This document shows, one piece after another, positions 57,641 through 64,000 of a DNA stretch of 64,000 nt. Both the position numbers and the translations under genes were made by a program. Numbering within the stretch: position 1 is the stretch's first letter; every line of letters begins with the position of its first letter. This DNA is from JAKFDK01 sp036676195 (GTDB lineage Bacteria; Bacillota; Sulfobacillia; Symbiobacteriales; ZC4RG38). The stretch spans positions 1-64,000 of the forward strand of contig JAKFDK010000022.1 of assembly GCA_036676195.1 (NCBI GenBank), written 5' to 3'. The notes under the pieces are model-generated. The model made no database searches. It saw only the letters and a list, made by a program, of their open reading frames with translations, and was not told where the DNA came from.

Positions 57641-59361
57641 GAGCTGTGGCAGCGCAGCCGCATGTAACGGTAGACCCGATTACCACACAGGTGATCCGAT
57701 ACGCTCTGGAGCAGATCGCCGACGAAATGGGCCGGGCCATGGTCCGCACCGCCCGCTCGACGATCATCAAGGAAATCGAAGATATCTCCTGCGCCGTGTT
57801 CGACGCCGAAGGGCGCACCGCCGCCCAGGCGCACCATGCCCCCATGCTCCTGACCGGGTTCGAGATCACCATGGCGCAGGTACTGAAGGAATTCCCGGCT
57901 GAAACGCTGGAAGACGGCGACATCATCGTCTCCAACGACCCCTACCGGGGCGGCCAGCACATCATGGATGTGCAGACCTTCGCCCCCGTGATCCTGGATG
58001 GCAAGGTGGTTGGCTGGGTCGCCACCATCGCCCACCATCAGGACATGGGCGGTGCTGCCCCCGGCGGTGTGGCCGGCGGCATGACCGAGATTTACGCCGA
58101 GGGCATCCGGCTGCCCATGGTCAAGCTCTACAAGGGCGGCAAGGAAAACTCTGACGTCTGGAAAGTCTTCGAGGCCAACATCCGGGTGCCGGAGAAGACC
58201 TTCGGTGACGTCCGGGCCCAGGCATCGTCCTGCTTTGTCGGCATCCAGCGGTTCAAGGATCTGTGCACGAAGTACGGCGTCGAAACCGCCCACGCCGCCA
58301 TGCACGCCATCATGGACACCTCCGAGCGGCGCATCCGCCAGGCCCTGGCGGCCATGCCCGACGGCGACTACACCGGTGTCGACTACGTCGACGATGACGG
58401 CCTGACCGATACCCCGATCAAGATTCAGGTCAACATCCACAAGCGGGGCGACCGGGTGTCCGTCGACTTCAACGGCACCAGCCAGCAGGTGCGCGGCAAC
58501 ACCAACTGCCCGCTGGCCACGGCCCACGCTGCCGTGTACTACGCGATTATCTCGGTGGCCGACCCCGGCTGCCCGGCCAACAACGGTGCCTACCGGCCGG
58601 TGGAAGTGGAAGTGGAATACGGGACGGTCCTGAACCCCAAGCCGCCGGGGGCGGTGGCGGCCCGGACCAACACCTCGCAGAAGATCGTGGAAGCCATGAT
58701 GAAGGCGTTTGCCAACGCTTTCCCGGACCGGGTCATGGCCGGCTGCCACGCCAACATCACAACCTGCGGCTTCTCCGGCTTCGACAGCGCCACCGGCAAG
58801 CGCTGGGTGTATACCGACATCCAGGGCGGCGGCGCCGGGGCCCGCCCGAGCAAGGACGCCCGCGACGGTCAGGACAGCCATCTGGCCCGCTTCATGAACA
58901 CCCCCATCGAGGCAGCCGAAATGGAATACCCCCTGCGGGTCGAGTGCTATGAGTTCGTCACCGATACCGGCGGTGCCGGCAAGTGGCGGGGCGGCCTGAG
59001 CCTGCGGCGGGACATCCGCCTGCTCCAGGCCCAGGTGACCTTCGCCCGCTATGCCGACCGCCAGGAATTCGCCCCGCACGGACTGTTTGGCGGCAAGGAA
59101 GGCGCCAAGGGCCGGCTGATCTTCAACCCCGGCACTCCCGAGGAGCGGCGGATGAAGTCCAAGGGCCTGGACTTCCTGAAGATGGGCGATGTCGTCAGCA
59201 TGCGCCTGCCTGGCGGCGGCGGCTACGGCAAGCCGGAAGAGCGGGCGGACGAAGAAGTGATCCAGGACGTGAAGGACGGCAAGGTCGGCGTGCAGGCCGC
59301 CTGGGATGACTACGGGCGTGAAATCGACCCGAATACCTGGACCGTGACACGGAGGCGGTGA
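57637..59361 (+). CDS. Hydantoinase/oxoprolinase family protein, B subunit
   Basis: 574 residues from GTG 57637 (GTGA overlap with the A subunit) or GTG 57646. HyuB signatures: I-R-Y-A-L-E-Q-I-A-D-E-M-G, F-D-A-E-G-R-T-A-A-Q-A-H-H-A-P-M, G-D-I-I-V-S-N-D-P-Y-R-G-G-Q-H and a C-terminal Gly-rich G-G-G-G-Y-G. It forms the amidohydrolase or carboxylase partner of HyuA. In acetone/acetophenone carboxylases the B-like subunit binds metal and CO2. The reaction here is undecided between imide hydrolysis and carboxylation. Confidence 0.92.
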   Translation: MRAVAAQPHVTVDPITTQVIRYALEQIADEMGRAMVRTARSTIIKEIEDISCAVFDAEGRTAAQAHHAPMLLTGFEITMAQVLKEFPAETLEDGDIIVSNDPYRGGQHIMDVQTFAPVILDGKVVGWVATIAHHQDMGGAAPGGVAGGMTEIYAEGIRLPMVKLYKGGKENSDVWKVFEANIRVPEKTFGDVRAQASSCFVGIQRFKDLCTKYGVETAHAAMHAIMDTSERRIRQALAAMPDGDYTGVDYVDDDGLTDTPIKIQVNIHKRGDRVSVDFNGTSQQVRGNTNCPLATAHAAVYYAIISVADPGCPANNGAYRPVEVEVEYGTVLNPKPPGAVAARTNTSQKIVEAMMKAFANAFPDRVMAGCHANITTCGFSGFDSATGKRWVYTDIQGGGAGARPSKDARDGQDSHLARFMNTPIEAAEMEYPLRVECYEFVTDTGGAGKWRGGLSLRRDIRLLQAQVTFARYADRQEFAPHGLFGGKEGAKGRLIFNPGTPEERRMKSKGLDFLKMGDVVSMRLPGGGGYGKPEERADEEVIQDVKDGKVGVQAAWDDYGREIDPNTWTVTRRR

Positions 59362-59363
59362 GT

Positions 59364-60131
59364 ATGGGCGGCTTCGGAGGGTTCCTGCGGCGGTACTACT
59401 CGGTGTTGATCGCCCTGGCCCTGTGGGAACTGCTCCCCCGCCTGGGGCTGATCAAATACGTCCTCCTGCCGCCTCTGTCCAGCACTCTGGCCGAAGTGTA
59501 CCACATGTTGCTGTACGAAAAGTTTCTGTTTCACTTCGGACAGACCATGTACCGCATGGGGGTCGGGGTTGTCCTGGCAGCGCTGGTGGGGATCCCAGTC
59601 GGGCTGCTGCTGGCCGGCAACCGCTATGCCCGGGAGGCATTGCTGCCGCTGCTATCCTTCTGGTTCCCGATCCCCAAGGTCGGTGTGTACCCGGCGTTCA
59701 TCATTCTGCTGGGCATCTTCCATTCGTCCAAGATTGCCCTGGTCTTCTGTGAGGCGGTCTTCCCCATCATCTTTTCCACCTATGCCGGTGCCGCTCAGGT
59801 GAACTCCAAACTCATCTGGTCGGCCCGGGCGATGGGGACGCCGGGGGGGCGGATGCTCTGGCGGGTCGTCCTGCCGGCCTCCTCGCCCCATATCTTCACC
59901 GGTCTGCGGGTCGCCGTGATCGTTTCCCTGATCGGCGTGTTTGTGGGCGAAATGGTCGCCTCCGCCGACGGTCTGGGGCACCTGATGATGGCCTCGGCCC
60001 GTAAGTTCGAGTCAGCCGAGATGTATGTGGCCATTGGCACCATCTCCATCGTTGGCCTGGTCCTCGATACACTCCTGCTGCGGTGGCGGCGGAACCTGCT
60101 GCAGTGGCACGCAGAAGCCGAAATGCACTAA
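59364..60131 (+). CDS. ABC transporter permease, SsuC/TauC type
   Basis: 255 residues from ATG 59364 (GGAGG eight bases upstream). About six transmembrane helices, L-P-P-L-S-S-T-L-A-E-V after helix 1, and the EAA-like coupling loop S-A-R-A-M-G-T-P-G near residues 155-165. Its ATPase and binding protein are encoded further on (62263 and 63380), separated by the FAD oxidase and Fe-S genes. This distribution ties the oxidase genes to the same transport unit. Confidence 0.9.
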   Translation: MGGFGGFLRRYYSVLIALALWELLPRLGLIKYVLLPPLSSTLAEVYHMLLYEKFLFHFGQTMYRMGVGVVLAALVGIPVGLLLAGNRYAREALLPLLSFWFPIPKVGVYPAFIILLGIFHSSKIALVFCEAVFPIIFSTYAGAAQVNSKLIWSARAMGTPGGRMLWRVVLPASSPHIFTGLRVAVIVSLIGVFVGEMVASADGLGHLMMASARKFESAEMYVAIGTISIVGLVLDTLLLRWRRNLLQWHAEAEMH

Positions 60132-60132
60132 A

Positions 60133-60183
60133 GGTCTGGGGCTTGGCCTCTCCCTTTCCAGGGGATGGCCCAGCCCCTGAGAC
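60133..60183 (+). terminator. Imperfect hairpin after the permease gene
   Basis: GGTCTGGGGCTTGGCC pairs imperfectly with GGCCCAGCCCCTGAGACC across an 18-base loop. No U tract, so partial termination or an RNA-processing element is as likely as full termination. Confidence 0.4.
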
Positions 60184-60203
60184 CAACTCTCAGCGGGTGG
60201 CGA

Positions 60204-60216
60204 ATTTCGTCGAAAT
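60204..60216. promoter_or_regulatory. Inverted repeat ATTTCG-T-CGAAAT
   Basis: Perfect 6-bp arms with one central base in the 149-bp gap before the FAD oxidase gene. A possible operator. No convincing promoter boxes were found around it. Confidence 0.3.
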
Positions 60217-60279
60217 AAAGGTTCGCGTCCGTCCTGTTTCGAATATTAAAGGATAGTTATGTTTTCGTAGCTGGCCGAA

Positions 60280-61728
60280 TTGACAGCGAGGGGGCTGACG
60301 CTGACGGACTCGCTGACACCTCAACTCAGGCAACAGTTCGCCCAGATCGTAGGCCCTGAGTATGCGGAAGACGATGCTGCCGCACGCTGGCTGTATGCCA
60401 AAGACGCCTCACCCTTCCCCCCCCGGGAACCGGACCTGATTCTGGTTCCGGAGAATTCCGACCAGGTCAAGCGAATCGTTCGGCTGGCCAATGCCCACAG
60501 GATTCCGATCTGTCCGCGCAGCGGGGTCAATCTCTGGGGCGGGGCGATTCCCCAGCACGGGGGCATCGTCCTGGATATGCGCCGCATGAACCGGATTCTC
60601 AGCGTGGACCCGGAACTGTTCAGTTGTACCGTTCAGCCCGGCGCCACCATTGCCAGCATCCTGGAGGCCCTGGCGGAAAAGGGGTTTTACAGCCTGGTCA
60701 GTCCGGAAGGCGCCCGGTCCAGTGCCATCGGCGGTCATTTCCTCTGCCACGGGGACGGCATTGGCAGTGCGCTCTGGGGTACCCAGGGCGACGCGGTGAT
60801 TGGCTGTCGGGTCGTGCTCCCCAACGGGGAAGAGGTGGTGACGGGCTCCGCCGCCAACCCGTATGCCCCGGCCCAAACCGCCACCAGCGGCCAGTTCTTC
60901 CGCTACGCCTTTGCCAATGACCTGACCGGTCTGTTCTGTGGGTCCGAGGGCACCCTGGGGGTGCTTACCGAAGTAACTTTAAAAATTGAGCGCTTGCCGG
61001 AAAAATACGGGTTTCTCACCCTGAACTTCGACCGGATCGAGGACGCCTGTGCCGTCCTGTACGAGGCCCGCCTGGAGCGGGTGCCGGCCAACTTCGCCGC
61101 CCTGAAGGAGAAACGGAGCATGGCGGCGGTCAACCCGACCGCCACGCACCCGGAGGCGCAGTTGATCTATATCCTGGAAGGCGATCTCCCGGTGGTGGAT
61201 CACTACCTGGCCAAGCTTACCAGCATTGCCGCCCGCCACGGCGGCAAGAACATCGGGTCCGGACCGGCGGAGAAATTCTGGGACAAGCGTTTCGGGCTGA
61301 CGCCGGGCGGCATGTTCAAGCTGGGGGCACGGGTGTTGCTTCCCCTGCACTACCCCCTGGGCCAGCTCCCCCGCTTCTACCTGGAGATCCGCCGGCTGAG
61401 CGAGGAGATCATCGGCCAGAAGTACGGGCTGCCGTACTTCATCGGCGGCTTTCAGATTGGTTCTGCCTTTGTGGTATACCCCACCCTGATGTACCTGGAG
61501 CAATATCCGGAGCAGCACGAGCAGGTCATGGCCTGCGCCCTGGAAATGAAACAGGCTCTGCTGAGGCTGGGCGGCTCGCCCATCGAACTGGGGCTCCTCT
61601 GGGCCGAGGCCATGCCCATGTTGGGTTCACACTACAACCTCCTGCGGGAGATCAAGCAGGCAGTGGACCCGCACAACATCATGAATCCCGGTATCCTCTT
61701 CCCTCGGGAGGTGGCACAAGGTGGCTGA
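60280..61728 (+). CDS. FAD-linked oxidase, GlcD/4-cresol-dehydrogenase-like
   Basis: 482 residues from TTG 60280; ribosome site not evident. PCMH-type FAD-binding domain at about 35-215 (I-C-P-R-S-G-V-N-L-W-G-G-A, P-G-A-T-I-A-S-I-L-E-A-L, G-T-Q-G-D-A-V-I-G-C-R-V-V-L-P-N-G-E-E, F-C-G-S-E-G-T-L-G-V-L-T-E). The C-terminal cap ends D-P-H-N-I-M-N-P-G. It oxidises a 2-hydroxy acid or a related alcohol. The Fe-S protein gene overlaps its end by eight bases, as glcD/glcF-like pairs do. The substrate probably stems from the mutase/hydantoinase steps. Confidence 0.88.
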   Translation: MTARGLTLTDSLTPQLRQQFAQIVGPEYAEDDAAARWLYAKDASPFPPREPDLILVPENSDQVKRIVRLANAHRIPICPRSGVNLWGGAIPQHGGIVLDMRRMNRILSVDPELFSCTVQPGATIASILEALAEKGFYSLVSPEGARSSAIGGHFLCHGDGIGSALWGTQGDAVIGCRVVLPNGEEVVTGSAANPYAPAQTATSGQFFRYAFANDLTGLFCGSEGTLGVLTEVTLKIERLPEKYGFLTLNFDRIEDACAVLYEARLERVPANFAALKEKRSMAAVNPTATHPEAQLIYILEGDLPVVDHYLAKLTSIAARHGGKNIGSGPAEKFWDKRFGLTPGGMFKLGARVLLPLHYPLGQLPRFYLEIRRLSEEIIGQKYGLPYFIGGFQIGSAFVVYPTLMYLEQYPEQHEQVMACALEMKQALLRLGGSPIELGLLWAEAMPMLGSHYNLLREIKQAVDPHNIMNPGILFPREVAQGG

Positions 61729-62209
61729 CCAGCCCTGCACCCTCTACCCGGCATCCATGCAGAACCGGCCCACAGCCGGAGCCAGCCCGCTGCCCTACCG
61801 GCCGCCTTCGGCCCTGCCGACCCCGGCCTGGTTTGACCCCGCCGAGTGGCTCCGATTCGATTCGGCCCTGATCAATGCCGTGTACCGCTGCCAGCGCTGC
61901 GGTACGTGCCTGACCACGGATCCATGCCAGTCCATGCTGGGGGGAGACGGCTCAGAAGCCTATACACCCCGGGCCAGGATCGGGATCATCCGGGCGTTGC
62001 TGGAGGGGCGGATCGCCGCCGAGAACCTCCCGGCGCGGGTAATCGACGCTGTGAACATTTGTACCTACTGCAACAACTGCGCCATGACATGCATGGTGAA
62101 CGTCGCCTGGGTCGAAGACCTGGCCGACGAGCCCAATATACCGTCGGCGGAGTTGTTCGATGCTCTGCGCCTGTCGTTGCTGGACCGAGGAATCAAGGGC
62201 GTCCGGTAA
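61721..62209 (+). CDS. Two-cluster 4Fe-4S protein, short GlcF-like partner of the oxidase
   Basis: 162 residues from GTG 61721. Cys motifs C-Q-R-C-G-T-C-L-T-T-D-P-C near 57-69 and C-T-Y-C-N-N-C-A-M-T-C near 112-122. It corresponds to only the ferredoxin-like N-terminal part of GlcF/heterodisulfide-reductase-type proteins; the usual CCG domains (another about 250 residues) are absent. It probably passes electrons from the flavin to an unknown acceptor. The eight-base overlap with the oxidase gene implies coupled translation. Confidence 0.82.
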   Translation: MADQPCTLYPASMQNRPTAGASPLPYRPPSALPTPAWFDPAEWLRFDSALINAVYRCQRCGTCLTTDPCQSMLGGDGSEAYTPRARIGIIRALLEGRIAAENLPARVIDAVNICTYCNNCAMTCMVNVAWVEDLADEPNIPSAELFDALRLSLLDRGIKGVR

Positions 62210-62262
62210 CGGCCTTACTGAGGGGTTTGGGCTATCTTCTATAGATGCAGGAGGGGTATTGA

Positions 62263-63318
62263 ATGCGAAAGGTCCGTGGTCTGCTGGGGTTGCTTGTGGG
62301 TGGCGCGATGCTGGTTTTGGCCGGGTGTGGTGGCGGCGCCAGTACCGGGGGTGGCGGTGGCGGTAGCGACGCCTCCAAGTTTGCCGCTGTCGACCTGAGC
62401 AAGCCGCCGGCTCAGCCGGTGAAGATCCGGATGGGCTGGGGAATTCCGGCTGAGGAAATTCACTATGTCATGATGAAGAAGCCGGAGATCCTGAAGCACC
62501 ATGGCAAGTGGTATACCCTGGAGTGGTTCCAGTTCCAGGGCACCGCCCCACAGGCCCAGGCCCTGGCGGCCAAGTCCCTTGACGCCGGCACCGTTGCCTC
62601 CCTGAGCCTGGCCCAGGCCGTGGAAAAGGCGCAGCTCGACGTGGTGGTCACCGGCCAGATGATCGGCGAAAAGAAGGACCAGTCCTTCTCTACTACCTGG
62701 CTGGTGAAGGAAGACTCCCCGATCAAATCCCTTGCTGATCTCAAGGGCAAGATCGTGGGCGTGAACGTGTACGGCGCCAGCCTGGACTATATCGCTCGGA
62801 CCAAGATCAAGGAAGCCGGCCTCAAGCCCGAAGTTGATGTGAAGATCGTAGAAATCGGCTTTGGTCTGATGGACGAAGCCCTGCGTAGCGGTAAGATCGA
62901 CGTGGGCGTGTTCCCCCAGCCCTTCCTGTACAACGCCAAGAACAAGGGCGGCGTGCGTGAACTGTTCAAGCTGACCGACGTGCAGCCCGACTTCGTCCAG
63001 TTGATCAACGTATTCGACCGTGAGTTCATCAACAAGAACCCCGGCGTGATGGTGGCCTTCCAGGAAGACTGGAAGACGGCGGCCAAGTTCGTGATGGAGA
63101 ACCGTGACGAGACCATCAAGATCATGTCCGAAATTTCCAAGATGCCCGTGGAACTGCTGCAGAAGTTCCTGATCACCAAGAACGACTACTACCGGACCAA
63201 CACCGGCATGCCGGACCTGAAGGCTCTGCAACTCAACTGGGATTACATGGCGAAGGAAGGCCACATCAAGGCCAAGATGGACGTCAACAAGGTGGTCATC
63301 CCTGACCTGATCAAGTAG
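62263..63318 (+). CDS. ABC transporter substrate-binding lipoprotein, SsuA/NMT1 type
   Basis: 351 residues. Lipobox V-L-A-G-C (Cys22) and a Gly/Ser linker, then the NMT1/SsuA-like fold: M-G-W-G-I-P-A-E-E-I-H, D-L-K-G-K-I-V-G-V-N, and F-P-Q-P-F-L-Y near the binding cleft. The Gly-rich linker differs from the Pro/Ala linker of the paralogue at 18055. It captures the island's substrate; the permease is upstream (59364) and the ATPase 62 bp downstream. Confidence 0.88.
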   Translation: MRKVRGLLGLLVGGAMLVLAGCGGGASTGGGGGGSDASKFAAVDLSKPPAQPVKIRMGWGIPAEEIHYVMMKKPEILKHHGKWYTLEWFQFQGTAPQAQALAAKSLDAGTVASLSLAQAVEKAQLDVVVTGQMIGEKKDQSFSTTWLVKEDSPIKSLADLKGKIVGVNVYGASLDYIARTKIKEAGLKPEVDVKIVEIGFGLMDEALRSGKIDVGVFPQPFLYNAKNKGGVRELFKLTDVQPDFVQLINVFDREFINKNPGVMVAFQEDWKTAAKFVMENRDETIKIMSEISKMPVELLQKFLITKNDYYRTNTGMPDLKALQLNWDYMAKEGHIKAKMDVNKVVIPDLIK

Positions 63319-63379
63319 CAACGCGACCGCTCCACCCCGTGCGGCCGCACGCTGAAGCCAATCTAGAGGAGCGACATGC

Positions 63380-64000
63380 ATGCCAAAAATCGTGGCGCGG
63401 GCCGTATCCAAGTGGTTCCGTTCAACTGGTCAGCAGCCTGTGCTGGCACTGGACGGCGTCGACCTGGAAGTGAAGGAAGGCGAATTTCTTGCCCTGCTGG
63501 GGCCCAGCGGATGCGGAAAGAGTACCTTCCTGTACACTGTCGGCGGTTTCCTGCGCCCGGACAGCGGCGACATCACTGTAGACGGCCGCCCGGTCGTGGG
63601 CCCCGGTACAGACCGGGGTGTAGTGTTCCAGGAATTTGCCCTCTTCCCCTGGCTCACGGTGCTGGACAATGTCACCTATGGTCTGCGGGAAAAGGGCCTG
63701 CCTCGGGATGAAGCGGTGCAGGTGGCCCGGCGCTATCTGCAGATGACGAACCTCAACCGGTTCGAAAAGCACTATCCCAAGCAGCTTTCCGGCGGTATGA
63801 AACAGCGGGTTGCCATTGCCCGGGCCCTGGCCTGTGACCCGGACATTCTGCTGATGGACGAGCCCTTCGGGGCGCTGGACGCCCAGACCCGGGCCCTGAT
63901 GCAGGATGAACTGCAGAATATCTGGCAGCAGACAGGCAAGACAGTACTCTTTGTGACCCACGGGGTGGACGAAGCCATCCACCTGGCGGACCGCATTGCC
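63380..64000 (+). CDS. ABC transporter ATPase, SsuB/TauB type (cut by window edge)
   Basis: 207 codons are present and the frame runs off the window. Walker A G-P-S-G-C-G-K-S-T, Q-loop V-V-F-Q-E-F-A, signature L-S-G-G-M-K-Q-R, Walker B L-L-M-D-E-P-F-G-A-L-D, and V-T-H-G (H-loop) are present. GAGGAG precedes the ATG at 63380. It completes the importer of the catabolic island. Only the C-terminal end is missing. Confidence 0.92.
   Translation, partial: MPKIVARAVSKWFRSTGQQPVLALDGVDLEVKEGEFLALLGPSGCGKSTFLYTVGGFLRPDSGDITVDGRPVVGPGTDRGVVFQEFALFPWLTVLDNVTYGLREKGLPRDEAVQVARRYLQMTNLNRFEKHYPKQLSGGMKQRVAIARALACDPDILLMDEPFGALDAQTRALMQDELQNIWQQTGKTVLFVTHGVDEAIHLADRIA

Noticed and set aside
1..64000. tRNA, rRNA, insertion sequences, prophage or CRISPR arrays
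   Set aside because: None recognised on either strand; no transposase, integrase or Cas protein among the frames.

Overview
The window is GC-rich and densely coded. AGGAGG-type ribosome sites, frequent GTG/TTG starts, many lipoproteins and no outer-membrane proteins point to a Gram-positive cell. Gmad2/PrcB and copper-amine-oxidase-N exported proteins, a HAAS/PadR pair, a Rap-like TPR protein and an AbrB-like domain suggest a high-GC member of the Bacillota (Symbiobacterium-like). That placement is inference; there is no rRNA or other marker gene here. No tRNA, rRNA, CRISPR array, insertion sequence or prophage was recognised.

Layout. 1-12.8 kb is small accessory modules: the end of a beta-lactamase-like protein, an exported PrcB/Gmad2 lipoprotein, a PadR-HAAS pair with its own operator, a class II aldolase-like protein, a DoxX protein, a TPR protein followed at once by a 38-residue exported peptide (Rap-Phr-like) and a convergent HTH gene, a three-gene unknown cassette ending in an AbrB-like protein, and a C39-like peptidase with a beta-propeller lipoprotein. 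12.8-16.1 kb (minus) is a 2-oxoacid dehydrogenase operon (E1alpha-E1beta-E2). 16.5-22.3 kb (plus) is an SsuABC/TauABC-type importer, an ornithine-cyclodeaminase-family enzyme, a stand-alone XylR_N/V4R sensor and a sigma-54 activator. 24.6-34.1 kb (minus) is one eight-gene operon: solute-binding lipoprotein, stalk-domain protein, two ABC ATPases, membrane-fusion lipoprotein, 906-residue FtsX/MacB permease, response regulator and histidine kinase. 36.6-44.4 kb (plus) is a YheO/DauR-like regulator, RidA, a benzoylformate-decarboxylase-like enzyme, a TRAP transporter and a frameshifted chemoreceptor, facing a methylisocitrate-lyase-family gene. 45.4-48.6 kb holds DinB, TetR with a long palindromic operator, and a decayed S9 peptidase. 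48.7-51.5 kb (minus) is lutABC.

51.7-64.0 kb (plus, running off the window) is a catabolic island: a CoA-transferase-fold pair, a two-subunit B12-dependent acyl-CoA mutase, hydantoinase/oxoprolinase-type A and B subunits, an ABC importer (permease, binding protein, ATPase), a GlcD-like FAD oxidase and a short Fe-S partner.

How the parts may work together. A textbook -24/-12 (sigma-54) promoter lies directly before the catabolic island, and a second lies before the 2-oxoacid dehydrogenase operon on the minus strand. Both have GTTCT/AGAAC half-sites about 75-122 bp upstream. The sigma-54 activator at 20.8-22.3 kb, next to a separately encoded effector-sensor domain, is the obvious candidate to control both. 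The island would import a small organic acid or heterocycle, open or activate it, rearrange its acyl-CoA with B12 and oxidise a hydroxy acid. The substrate cannot be named from sequence alone.
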